Assembly: GCF_023159225.1 (NCBI RefSeq) | Contig: NC_063172.1 | Span: 47,409,068 to 47,473,067 of the forward strand | Source of the DNA: Perognathus longimembris pacificus | Lineage: Eukaryota; Chordata; Mammalia; Rodentia; Heteromyidae | DNA: 64,000 nucleotides | Direction of reading: 5' to 3' | In this document: positions 10,466 to 22,145 of the stretch, piece after piece | Layout: each line of letters starts with the position of its first letter | How positions within the stretch are numbered: the stretch's first letter is position 1 | The notes under the pieces: model-generated | What the model saw: the letters and a program-made list of their open reading frames with translations, nothing else | Told to the model about the DNA's origin: nothing | Databases searched by the model: none | Translations under genes and position numbers: made by a program

Positions 10466-11372
10466 AATCCATTGTTGGTGGGAATGTAAACTGGTCCAGC
10501 CACTCTGGTAAGCAGTATGGAGATTCCTCAGAAGGCTAAATATAGAACTCCCCTATGATCCAGCAGCCCCACTTTTGGGTATTTATCCAAAAAACTACAA
10601 ACAAAATCACAGTAAAGCCACCAGCACAACAATGTTCATTGCAGCGCAATTTGTCATAGCGAGAATCTGGAACCAACCCAGATGCCCCTCAGTAGACGAA
10701 TGGATCAGGAAAATGTGGTACATATACACAATGGAATTTTATGCCTCTATCAGAAAGAATGACATTGCCCCATTTGTAAGGAAATGGAAGGACTTGGAAA
10801 AAATTATACTAAGTGAAGTGAGCCAGACCCAAAGAAACATGGACTCTATGGTCTCCCTTATTGGAAATAATTAGCACAGGATTAGGCAAGCCACAGCAGA
10901 GGATCACAAGAGCCCAATAGCTATACCCTTATGATCACATAAGATGATCCTAAGTGAAATGAACTCCATTTTATGGAAATGATTGTTATATCACAGTTGT
11001 AACTACTTTCAACATCCCATGTGTATCTGTAGTTTATGCTGTTGATGATGTTCTTGTATCAACTTCTTGGATTGTATCTACACTATCTCTGTAATCTTAT
11101 CTGAGTATATTGGAAACCGTGTATACTGGTATTAGAATTAGGAAATTGAGAGGGAATACCAAAATTGAGAGACAAAGGGTAAATTAAGAGAAACAACAAC
11201 AAAAGCAATACTTGCAAAACTGTATGGTGTAAGCGAACTGAACACCTCAGGGGGGGAGGGGGAGGGGGGAGGGGGTATGAGGGACAAGGTAACAAACAGT
11301 ACAAGAAATGTATCCAATGCCTAAGGTATGAAACTGTAACCTCTCTGTACATCAGTTTTATAATAAAAAATT
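10466..11372 (+). mobile_element. L1 3' end, lineage 'GNN' (ORF2 C-terminus, long 3'UTR)
   Basis: The segment begins at ATTGTTGGTGGGAATGTAAA in ORF2 and carries the C-terminus to SLIGNN-stop at 10863-10873 (for example QPRCPSVDEWIRKMWYIYTM). A 3'UTR of about 490 bp follows, with a G-rich polypurine tract at 11250-11275 and TATAATAAAAAATT at the end. ORF2 is broken by indels upstream of 10575. This C-terminus and 3'UTR differ clearly from the young L1 at 48 kb. Confidence 0.9.
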
Positions 11373-12511
11373 AAAAAAAGAGCATGCTTAAAAACTAAAA
11401 AAATAAATAAATAATAGGAAAAATCTAGCAAAATTAAATTTAAATATAAATGGGAATATTAACCCTAAACAATGTAGGGGAATGTAATAATGCCTAAGAT
11501 GAGTTGTAGAGACAAATATTTAAATTCAAATCCTAGCTCTTCTTCCCAACAATGGAGTTATTCCTTTTGCAAAAGGCTTAATCTAATTTCATTATTCTAA
11601 AGACATAATAGTACTTAACTTAAATTGTTGAAAAACATTAAATTACATAAAACTTTGAAAAGAATTCACATTATCTCACAAATATTAATCATTTTAAATT
11701 AGTAGTTATTATTTTTTATTTAAATTGAAAGTTAGTTATCCTTGTGTTAGGCTAGTTAGGCATACAGGATATATGATAAAATCTCTCTGTCTTCAAGGAA
11801 CTAAGGGAAATGACACTGTATTGAAATACCTTCTGTTCTAATATATGCTATTAGTGCCTAATTTCCCTTGAGACATACCACTAAACAGGAAAATTCAGAG
11901 TTACAATTCTTATTTAGTATTATAAATATTATTTTAAGATTTAGATAATTTCAGTTGATTTTTATCTATTATTTTCAGAAAGAAAAAGAAAAGCTTTTAA
12001 ATGTATAAATTTTGCTTTTTGAAAATGTTCATTTTGTTGCTTTGAGAGCATATTTCCAGGTAAGATCCCTTTTTAATGGGTTATACATAAATTATACACT
12101 CAGAAGCAATGAAAGACAAAGCATTGGGAATTTCTTTTGCTAGTAAGGAAAAACAAAACAAAACAGTTTCGGTGTCTGGCATTGAAGACAAGACAGTCAG
12201 TGTAGTTTCATAGAATTACAAGCAGCCAAACCCACAGAACATCTTTCAAACTCTTTTGTTCCCTACAGAGAAAAATGACATGGAAAGAGAAATAACCATG
12301 GAGCGACAATCATTTTGCTCTGGGGGAAAATCTGTACCCACAAACCTTTATTGAAATCCTTGTATATATATTTACATATTTATCCTTATATATTATACAT
12401 CCTCATATATATTAATGTAACCACATATAATTGTCTTGTCTGTTCAGTCTTTCAATTGTTCTTGTTACTGAGGAAAAATCCCAAAGTCTGAAAACTGTGA
12501 AAGTTTCTACC
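11373..12511. other. Unassigned AT-rich sequence
   Basis: Contains A-rich L1 tail debris to about 11416, then no recognisable element. Confidence 0.6.
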
Positions 12512-13115
12512 TTCTTCCATTTTTGCTGCTGTAACAAAATATCCTAGGTTGGGCTTTATGTAAGGAGTAGAAATTTATTTTTCATGGTTCTGTGGTTTGG
12601 AAAGCTGAAGATCAGCATGCCCTGGTATGGACATTGTTTGATGAGGTTTCACTCCCTTTCCAAGATGGTATTCAGAAAGTGAGAGAGGGGGAGGGGAGGG
12701 GAAGGGGGAGGAGGGGGGAGGAGGAGGAGGAAGAGGAGGGGGAGGAAGAGGAGGAGGAGGAGGAGGACGAGGAGGAGGGGGAGGAGGAGGAGGAGGAGGG
12801 GGAGGAGGAGGAGGAGGAGGAGGGGGAGGAGGAGGAGGAGGAGGAGGGGGAGGAGGAGGAGGAGGAGGAGGAGGAGGAGGAGGAGGAGGAAGAGGAGGGG
12901 GAGGAGGAGGAGGAGGAGGAGGGGGAGGAGGAGGAGGAGGGGGGGAGGAGGAGGAGGAGGAGGAGGAGGAGGAGGAGGAGGAGGAGGAGGAGGAGGAGGA
13001 GGAGGAGGAGGAGGAGGAATGCTAAAGGGCAAAAAGCTCTTGTGGACAGACAAGCCTCTCATAAAGGCCTCTAATCCTAAACAGAAAGTGCTCCATGAGA
13101 TCATGAGATGGGTGA
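12512..13115 (+). mobile_element. MaLR/MLT1-like LTR remnant interrupted by a (GGA)n expansion
   Basis: The left part (TGCTGCTGTAACAAAATATC, GAAATTTATTTTTCATGGTT, CTGAAGATCAGCATGCC, TTTGATGAGG) and the right part (CTCATAAAGGCCTCTAATCC, CATGAGATCATGAG) match the order of an MLT1/MST-type solo LTR as I remember it. The purine repeat (12680-13018) sits where these LTRs carry a short GA-rich segment. No internal retroviral coding sequence is seen. Confidence 0.6.
12680..13018. repeat. (GGA)n polypurine tract, about 340 bp
   Basis: Almost uninterrupted GGA/GGGGA on the plus strand, with very few pyrimidines. Mirror symmetry and G-runs make H-DNA and G-quadruplex structures plausible. Poly-Glu and poly-Leu/Pro frames across it are repeat artefacts. 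Confidence 0.96.
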
Positions 13116-13157
13116 AAGCTAGATATACTAATAAATCTGTCTTGATTTTGTTGTGGT

Positions 13158-13384
13158 TTATGTGCCAATTCTGGGACTGGAATTCAGGGCATGGATGGTA
13201 TCCCTGGGCTTTTTTCCTCAAGGTTAGCTCTCTACTAGTTAGGTAACAGCTTTATTTCTGATTTTTGGTGGTAAATTGGAGATAACTATGTCATAGATTT
13301 TCCTGCCTGGGATGGCTTCAAAACTCAGTACTCAGATTTCAGCCTTCTGAGTAGCTGGGATTACAGGCATGAGCAACCTGTATT
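13158..13384 (-). mobile_element. 7SL-headed Geo SINE, antisense
   Basis: Starting at CAATTCTGGGACTGG, the Geo complement, GGTAAATTGGAGATAACTAT linker and head complement (CTGGGATTACAGGCATGAGC) are in order. Confidence 0.75.
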
Positions 13385-13832
13385 GTCTTCTCTTTGCTTT
13401 TAACTTTCAGGAGTGAAACAGAGATAGCACAGTTTTTAGGAGAGAGATAGCAAATAGTTGTGCTCTAGACAGTGAATACCATGTTAAATCCTTTCCATAA
13501 GTATCATAATCTGATATTTACTTTTCTGCTTGCTAGTCTTTTTTGTATTCTCTCCTCACAAGATAGGAGGCACCAGGAACTTCTAGCTCATTAACTCATT
13601 TTCTGAAGTTGGATGAGGACACCAAAGGTATTCCATTAAGAAGTTGATCAGTAAAGGAATGAGGAAGCATGGCACTTGTACTTTAATTGTCCATGGTGTC
13701 AAGAAAAATTTGAGGTGTCAGCATAATCACTTAGCCTCTTTGGAGGCTGGGTGTCAACTTTTATAATGATGGAGTGAGTCATCTAAGCTCAGGGACGCTG
13801 AGTATCACAGTCTGAAGCCATACTGTTAAGAA

Positions 13833-13990
13833 TGTCTGTGTGACTCATCTAAGATTAACCACAAAAAAAGCCAGAAGCCAGAAACATTGCTGTGACTCAA
13901 GCGACATGGTGCCAGACTCCAGTGAAAAAACTCAGGGACAGTGACCAGCCCCTGAGTTCAAACTCCAGTACTTGAACAAAAAGAAAAACA
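13833..13990 (+). mobile_element. Geo right-half SINE fragment, 5' truncated
   Basis: AAGATTAACCAC linker remnant, GCTGTGACTCAAGCGACATG, AACTCAGGGACAGTGACC and CCTGAGTTCAAACTCC followed by an A-rich tail. The 7SL head is missing. Confidence 0.65.
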
Positions 13991-14514
13991 AAGTAAAGCA
14001 AACAACAGCTGTCATTGTGACAGCAACGTTAATTGACATTATGCATATTTCAGTATTTCACATGAAAACAGAAATGTGTTTTTATAGGAAGCTTATATTG
14101 TGCAGCATATTACATCTGACAGATATTTTTGTTTCCCTACAATAGCTGTCCATGATACAATTATGATAGTAATTATTAATACCTACATTAAAAATTTGCT
14201 CTAAGTCATGATTTTTAATGTGTTAATTATATTTTTGCTTATTTAGATGCCTAAATAAAACATATTTTTAAAAGTTTACGTTGAGGATATTTCTAACATG
14301 TCAATGTTAATTTTAATGATAAATTTGCAGCATTTATGAATACAGATCCTTACTTGGTACGGAAAAGAGAATTAAGAGATACACTTGTTTCCAAATTTAG
14401 CTGTACTATGAGAATCTTAGATGTCCTGATATTAGGAGGTGATGAGCAAAGGGTCTACAATTACATAAGTAAAGTAATGATTAAACTTTTTTAAAACAAT
14501 GTTACTCTTTCATT

Positions 14515-15358
14515 TTCTCCCACTTAACCCTGCCTACTCCCCTACTTCCCCTCAAGTTGTAAACTATTGTTAAATAAGTATCATTGTTGTATTAGTTTGT
14601 CCTTTGACCTGCTGTTTCTGTGATTCCCTTTCCCTTTCCCTGGTTAAATAATCTTATATGCAAGACACATGGTAGAGAAAATTAAAAGAGATGAAAGAAG
14701 AAAAAAAATTAAATTAAATAAAAAAACTACATACACTGCATAATAAGAACCTCTTGTTTCTATATCTTGGAGTTCATGTTGATAGAATTCATTATATATG
14801 GTTCTGTGTATTAAGCAATTGGGTTGTTGATATCCCATGTTAAGAATATTGTAAATATATTATAATTCTTACAAATGAGAGAAACTATGAAACCTACTTT
14901 TCTTTGGGTTTCGCTTACTTCACTTAATATAATTTTTTTCAGGTCTTTCCATTTCCTTACAAATGGGGCAATATCATTCTTTCTGATGAAGGCACAGAAC
15001 TGCACTGTGTATATGTACCATATCTTCTTGATCCATTCATCTACTGAGGGGCATCTGGGTTGATCCTATATCTTCCTTACGCTAAATAGTGCTACAATAA
15101 ATACTGTTGTTCTTTAATATGGCCTTATTTGTGGACATTTGGGTAAATGCCCAGAAGTGGGATAGCTGGATCATAGAGGAGCTATATGTTAGTCTTTTGA
15201 GGAACCTCCATATTGCTTTCCAGAGTGGTTGTACAAGTTTTCATTCCTAACAGTGTAGTAGCACTCCCCTTTGGCTACATCTTCACCAGCATCTGTTGTA
15301 ATTAGATTTCTTGATAATGGCCATTCTAGCTGGGGTGAGGTAAAATCTCAGTGCTGTT
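14515..15358 (-). mobile_element. L1 3' end, antisense, older member of the 'GNN'-like lineage
   Basis: 3'UTR complement (TCTCCCACTTAACCCTGCC, CCCTCAAGTTGTAAAC) leads to ORF2 C-terminal complement: CTTTCCATTTCCTTACAAAT, CATCTACTGAGGGGCATC, AAGTGGGATAGCTGGATC, ending AGCTGGGGTGAGGTAAAATC. A short stretch still translates as NDIAPFVRKWKDLKKIILSE. Other parts carry stops. Confidence 0.85.
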
Positions 15359-15559
15359 GACTGAATTTGTTAACTAATAAATAACTTTACCACACTTTCA
15401 GGTGACTAAATCCACAATTATAGAAGATATTGATCTTATAGACAAAGAGAATTTAAGGTCATTTTGCCCCTTGTAAAGAAGTTATCATTATTAATTGTGT
15501 ATTTGATTCTTCTCAGTAGATCAAAAGTATGGAATGCAATATTTTAACAATCATCACAT

Positions 15560-15778
15560 AGCCAGGCACTGGTGGCTAATGCCTGTAATCCTAGCTACTT
15601 AGGAGGCTGAGATGTGAGGATTATGGTTCAAAAACAGTTCAAGCAGGCCAGTTCATACAACTTTTATCTCTAATTATCCGCCACAACTTCAGAATATAGT
15701 TGTGGCTCAATTGAAAGCCTTGTACATAAAAGGTGCTGAGTTCAAGCCTCAGAATCAGCAAACACACAACCAATAGTA
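15560..15778 (+). mobile_element. 7SL-headed Geo SINE, diverged
   Basis: CCAGGCACTGGTGGCTAATG, CTGTAATCCTAGCTACTTAG and a degraded Geo half ending GCTGAGTTCAAGCCTC. The right half is shortened around 15715-15745. Confidence 0.75.
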
Positions 15779-17908
15779 ATATATGGAATTCCAAATGCTT
15801 CCTAATTCACATATAAATAATGTATGGTATTATCTTGAAAATATTTTAAAAGTCTTTGTTTTACTGCACCAGAGGAGAGAATTACATATTTAAAAACACT
15901 TAACAGAATTTATATTTTAAAAGTGTGCCATTTAGAAGAGTTTTACATACTAATTGAATGAAAAATGCTATAAGCATTATTTGCTGATCTCTAACTTCTT
16001 GGCAGATGTACAGAAATTGTGAGCTTATAAACTTGGAAAACATTTATTTAATCATTTTTATTGACTTGTCTTCCCTCTGGACCATGAGAAAGTAAAAGTA
16101 GTCCAAGCTAAAGGTCCAAAGAGGGTAAAAAAAAAAAAAAAAAAACTGGAGCTAGTAAACTCTACTGACATTAACTTCGCAAGAATTTCAGCATACAATT
16201 TGCCCATAGAGGTTCCATTAAACTTAATGGGAGTTGTGTGACTAATTCTCTCTGTAGGGTACTAAAAATGTACCCTGCAGTATTAAAAAGTCTGAACCTA
16301 ATTTTTACTTTCTGTTAACCTTGATTATGTTATACTAAAGATAGAATCTTTCATTATCACACACTTATATATAAATATAAATTTCATATAAAGATTTAAA
16401 AATTATTTATTTGATAGAGGTTACAGTTGTATGGATCAGAATAGAATTTTAATTAGTGTTACAAATATGAGTACTACTTTCATTATAATGATAAAACAAT
16501 CATGAGTATCTGTAATTTACCCTCTAGCTATACAAATGAGAACTTAAACCTCAATGAATTCAATAAATGAAACATTTTCAGAACACTTACTTAAAACCAG
16601 GTCTACATTTTAATCAGTCATGTTTTAAGTGAATGCTTATTAATAGATCATTAATAAAACATGCTTACAGAATGAGATTTCCAGGAAGAGGTGAGATGTG
16701 TGAAATATAAGGAAAGTAAAAAACCTAATGGATAATATTTTAATTTTGTTTTAAATAATTTAATCCTTAGTGAGTTACATATTTATTTCAAATTAAAAGA
16801 TGATTTTCTAATTTTTTCAGCTCTCCAGGAAGATAAAATACTTCAGATAATATTGCCTTGGAATTCATGATCTTTTTTACTGCCCAAGTTCCCTTTGTGT
16901 TTGACATTTAAATTGAAATATTAATCTCATTTGTTTCTTTAAATAATTTCTGCCTGGCTTCTATCACTACCTGGGGGTATGGAGTGATAATGTTTTATTT
17001 TTAAAGAATGCAAAAATAAAAATATATATATATAGGAATAAATACCCCATTACTCATTTTCCATTGAAATCAGCAGCTGTACTATAGCTAGAAAAGAAAA
17101 AAGTGCACACACACACTATATATATGTATATATAATATATAACATGTCTATATCTATATCTGTATCATTGGGAAAAAACAGACAATATGCAGAACAGTAC
17201 ATACCAGAGCACACCCTCCAAGGGTTCAAAATTTTGTTTGGGTGACCTTCCAGAAAGCAGAATTCTTGCACAGCACTACCATAAACTGCAATTAAGACTG
17301 ATCTTTCTTACAAGTCACACTTTTATCTTCTTCCCTAGATTTCCACTGTGATCCTCTGTGTCTAAATTATAATAGAATCCTCAGTGTGGGGTGGGGCTAT
17401 ATCTAATCATGCCATGCCTACAATTTATTGGCCCTAATATCGTACCGTAGATGTTGAACTTCATTAGTTTTCAAGTATTGTCACCCCAAGACCCCATTAT
17501 GGAGAAGTCACTGAAACTTGTTTGAAGCTTGGCATATTTCAGTTCTGTGCCAAAGCTGGCTTGCCAATCTTTAGGTTCACTGCTGAAAGCTATAAGCATC
17601 CAACCATAAGAGAGCTCTTTGTATCCATTGGACCCCACTTTCTGGCTGATTTGTGATATGGCATGGACTTCAAAGCAGCAGAGGCAGAAGATGTTACAGC
17701 CTTCATTACCTATAAATTACTCCCAAATGAAAATGAAAGCCTTAAATACAGATTCTTAGAAATATATTTGGAAGTCTGAGCTATGCCCATGACTAAGCCA
17801 CATTACTCTACAATTACTCTAAAATTCTTGAGCTCATGTTTATTATAAGGTACCATCTCTCCTGTGAAGGACACAATAGGTTACAAATAATTTTAGCATA
17901 TTTATCCG

Positions 17909-17914
<6 letters not shown>
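15779..17914. other. Unassigned sequence, mostly unique
   Basis: Holds a poly(A) run at 16127-16145 and TA-rich patches at 17016-17032 and 17115-17160. The stretch 17440-17720 is less AT-rich and has a partly open frame, but stops interrupt it and I recognise no protein. Confidence 0.5.

Positions 17915-17966
<52 letters not shown>
17915..17966. repeat. (GT)n microsatellite, about 26 units
   Basis: Uninterrupted GT dinucleotides followed by ACTGTGTG. A polymorphic locus is likely. Confidence 0.96.
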
Positions 17967-17969
<3 letters not shown>

Positions 17970-20900
17970 GTGTGTTTGGGATTTTGCAATTTGTTTTGAG
18001 AACATTAGTAGCAAGTGAATGTGCTAGTTATTTGTTACTACTTTAGAAGCATAAGTGATTTACTCAGGACTTTTAAAGAACAGGTTGAGTTAAAAGGGAG
18101 TCAGTCAGAATATGGATCAAGCACCATTTACTTGGAATCTGTAGTGATCTAGAACAACACTAGCACCGTATATATATATGGCTGTTGTCCAGAAGGATAA
18201 ACTTCCTTCTTACTACATAGTGTCTCTACTGTAGGCTTTGATCTGATGTTCTTTCATCAGTCAAATTTTGCACATCCACTTCTATACCTCATTCTAACAC
18301 ACTTCCATCTTGGCCTACTTTAGTTCACAATCCTTTTTATTTTCTTTCCCATAGACTGTAAAAATGTTCTACCTTCCATAGCACCCAAGTCATACCAGCA
18401 TCCTCTCTCTAGATGAGTATGATTTTCCTTATGATGTCTTCATCATCTGTGTTCAGCATGTGTTCAAACTTCCCTTATTTAGGAAAACAGAACAGCAAAC
18501 ATGCTTGTTGAGAGTTCTGTGTTCCTATTTGTAGCTGTTGCACATTTGGGTTTTTTTTTGTTCACATTTAGTTTTAAAATTAAGAGATTTAATCTGAATT
18601 GGAAAGCCTTCAGCAAGAATATCGTTGTTGTTTCATTTCAGCTAATCTAGTCCATAACTTTGTACTGTGCTTGAAGGTGACATTCTCTTTAAGCTCCTGT
18701 TACAAGAAACTGTGCTCTGTAAAAGGCTTTTGTAAAACATGTCCTACAAGAGGTCGGCTGCTGGTGATCATCTCTGGATTCCATCTACCCTGGATGCATG
18801 TTGCAAGTATGTTATGGGGGTGGAAGCCAGAGACCCTGGCACAAAGAGCTGCCTTTATTGCCTCCCCGATGGCAGGGGCCACTCGCTCTGCATTACCCTG
18901 TGTTATGTGATGATTCAGTTCACCCCAATTTGCCCTTTGGGAACTGCTGTGAAAACTTCTTTTGTACAGTAAATCATGACAGCATTTGGCCTTCATTTGG
19001 GGGTGAGTGCATGGTTTATATATTAAAGCCATTTCTTTTTTTTCCCCTTTAGAAATACCATGTGGCATCAATTTGTTTGTAAGCATGAATCAAATGGCAG
19101 TTTGGGATCCTCCAGATGATCATATTCTGTATTCACTTTTAAAAGGTTATCAAAGCAATGGGAATCTTACATGGAACATAAATGATAAGACTACATAAAT
19201 TGTTTCCACATAGATACTCAGAGAGTCATTGGAGAAAATATGTTCTGAAACTTTTTAGAATTTTGGGATATTGATGGTACCATCCCAGAACTAATATTTT
19301 ATTTTGAATATATATACAGAACTGAGATCTGTTGGTTCTACTTGGTCAGAAGTTTTATATTAAAAGTTCATAGCTACAGCTGGTGAGTTTAGGGTATAAC
19401 ACAAGAAGTAGTGTCAATTATATAGCTTTTGATATTTAAATATGTCACAAATGGACAAAAATAGTAATTCCCTGAGAAAATACTCTTTGCTTTGCCTCCC
19501 ACCTCCTTAGCAGCTTCACAGACTCTCCAGTATGGATTTCCAAGTTTATCCAGTCTTCCATGCTTGTGGTTGTTGTGGTTGGCCTGTGGCCTGGGGCTTA
19601 ACTTGCCCAATAGTTCTGTTTCCCAAAACAGGCTGAGGAAGTTTGTGACCATGTTTGGTTTGTTCTAAAGGGGCTGCCATGAGGTTTAATGAGGTTGTGA
19701 ACATATACTAAGATTTGTACATGGCTCATCAAATAAAATACATCTTCAACCCACTTTTCACTTTAGTGAGTGGTTTGGAATAGGCTGTTTTACAAGCACA
19801 TGTGTTTATCATATGACTTTATTTGGGGACAAACATCACTTCTTACATTTGGAAGACAGTTTCTGAGTAGCTCTGTGCTGTGTTTCAGCCATCTGTTTTT
19901 AGGAACAAGTGTTAAGGTTGGAATCACTACCCCATTTTTTTTGGGGGGGTCAGGTTTCTCTGAATGCCATTCACATATGACACGTAACACAGGAGGACAA
20001 GAAAACAGACTTCTCCCCTCACAGAAGTGTGTAACTCAGGACTTCCTGTTTTCCAAGGGGTGTGGACAGCCTCTTGTCAGTAACATACATTCAGTGGGTT
20101 CAGTGGGTTCTGTGTGCATCAGATGAATAGCCAGAATATGGGCTCCTTCTGTGGCTCAGATTGTAGGACATTAGGTGAACGAGCCTCTTGGGTTATTAGA
20201 TTCTTCTATTTTGTTTTCTTTTGGACAGAATACCAGCCTGTATTTCAACAAAAATGGGGCATTGTGACTAATACTGAGAATCACTGTAGAATTTGTTTTT
20301 CTACTCTGTAACATCATATAGAAGAACAGAAGTGGTCTTTTCCTGAATGAGCCTTGGTGAGTTGTTCAATGACTCACCTGGTATCTCCTAGTAAATGGCA
20401 TATTGTAACAAAGTACATTCTATGAATAAAACACATAGGCTAAATGTTTTTTTCCTTTGATGATTCAGATCTAATACAATAAAGTACCATATCCCATAGA
20501 GTTTATTTCCTGTAATTGTAGGAGATAAAATTGATCTTTCCAATTTTATCTCATATTTCCTTCCCACCTCCTCAAGTGATTGGTACTGTGGCTTTGGTTA
20601 AAAAAAAAAGAGAAAAAATAGGATTTGTCATGAAATTTAAAACCACGTGCTACTTGATTTAAAAAAATAGATAGAACTAACTTGGCATAAAAAGGTAAAA
20701 CTAGAAATTATGATGCAAACCCTTCTCCTGGGAGCTTTACAAGATGTTTTGAAATGTCTGAACTAAAGGTTATATAATCTGTTTTGAAGAAGACTCAAGT
20801 AGAGTATGTGAAGAAGCCTCAAATTCGGCTTCCTTTTGGTCTCGGTCAAAGATTTGGCCAGAGCAGGTAGCATGTGCAGGGTCAGAGTTCAGGATGTGGC

Positions 20901-21669
20901 TGGCAGTGTTGTGAGTTGGGTGGGATCTGGAGGTAAGTTCTCTGCATGGATTGTGAAAATAAAATCACTCAGATAATACCAAACATTCAGCACTATTTTT
21001 CTAACAGCTTTTATGTCAATATACTATTTTACAATAAAAAGTGGAATAACATTTCAACATCTACCTAGCTTAGAATAATTTAGGATAGATAGGTTATTTT
21101 CTGTGTTTATCTTCTACAGGCTTTATGGATGAAGCTATAGTTTTAGATATATTCAAATTGTTTCCATTGCGTTCAGAATTGAACATGTTCCAAAGCCAAA
21201 AGGAGTAGGGAAATATTACAAGCCACTTCGATAGAATGAAAAAAGATGACTTTTGGATATGCGGTTTATTTGGGTTTAATAGTTATAATATATTGGTCTA
21301 AATGAACCATAGTGATAGATTTGTGTACTGAATTAGTGAGAAGAAAAACATATTTAAGCATGCTCTAATTCTTAAAATATCACTCAATTAAAACCTTCTC
21401 TAATAAACATCAGTGCATTAGTTAAGGCTGCCTAAGGAGAGACTGATTTGTTTCCTCCCTGGTAATGAAGGAGGGCTTTATGAGAACATTTACTCTTCTA
21501 AAATAAAAAAGGCCTTTCCACAACAAAACCAAACTGGTGTGTGTGTTTCTGACCAAGAGCTTAATGCACACCATTCAATCCTCTTTTACATGATTTGAAA
21601 TAAAATTTAGAACTTTAGGGAAAGTGTATTTTAATCCACATTTCCCTCAAAGTTAATTTCATATGGTCA
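17967..21669. other. Longest repeat-poor stretch (3.7 kb)
   Basis: No SINE or L1 recognised. 18590-20350 is less AT-rich than its surroundings and keeps some CpGs (for example near 18753 and 18888), with short overlapping frames of up to 128 codons on both strands but none with recognisable domains. A consensus-like donor, GGAG/GTAAGTTC, lies at 20931. It could be a non-coding exon, a UTR or simply unique DNA. Confidence 0.4.
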
Positions 21670-21683
21670 GAAATAATAGTGGA

Positions 21684-21898
21684 GGGGGTGGGAATATGGC
21701 CTAGTGGCAAGAGTGCTTGCCTCGTATACGTGAAGCGCTCGGTTTGATTCTCTAGCACCACATATATAGAAAATGGCCAGAAGTGGTGCTGTGGCTCAAG
21801 TGGCAGAGTGCTAGCCTTGAGCAAAAAGAAGCCAGGGACGGTACTCAGGCCCTGAGTCCAAGGCCCAGGACTGGCAAAAAAAAAAAAAAAAAAAAAAA
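21684..21898 (+). mobile_element. IDL-Geo SINE, full length, long A tail
   Basis: The complete dimer has a run of about 22 A. It is flanked by GAAATAATAGTGGA (21670-21683) and GAAAGAATAGTGGA (21899-21912), 13 of 14 matching. It landed directly beside an older antisense SINE (21913-22145). Confidence 0.92.
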
Positions 21899-21912
21899 GA
21901 AAGAATAGTGGA

Positions 21913-22145
21913 TATATGTGCCAGTACTAGGATTTGAACTCAGGGCCTATGTGCTATCCTTTATCATTATCATGCAAGGAATGGTGTGGTACTACTTGAG
22001 CCATAGCTTCACTTCCAGCTTTTTGGTGATTTATTAGAGATAAGAGTCTCACAGGCTTTACTGCTTGGTCTAGTTTTGAACAGTGATCCTCAGATCTCAG
22101 TTTCCTTAGCAGCTAAGAATACAGGCATGAGTCACTGGTTCTCTG
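21913..22145 (-). mobile_element. 7SL-headed Geo SINE, antisense, old
   Basis: GATTTGAACTCAGGGCC, TACTTGAGCCATAGCTTCAC, TTATTAGAGATAAGAGTCTC and AGAATACAGGCATGAGTCAC appear in antisense order. Confidence 0.72.

Noticed and set aside
12680..13018. A CRISPR-like or centromeric satellite array
   Set aside because: The unit is a trinucleotide microsatellite with no spacers and no higher-order structure.
12592..13221. Poly-Glu and poly-Pro/Leu open frames of 160 and 190 codons
   Set aside because: They are created by the (GGA)n tract. There is no conserved flanking sequence or gene context.
17440..17720. A processed pseudogene
   Set aside because: A partly open frame exists but I recognise no parent protein and see no A tail or duplication.
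18599..19198. Possible small protein genes (up to 128 codons) on both strands
   Set aside because: Overlapping frames in both directions, no domain, signal peptide or splice context that I can support. Kept only as an unexplained unique block.
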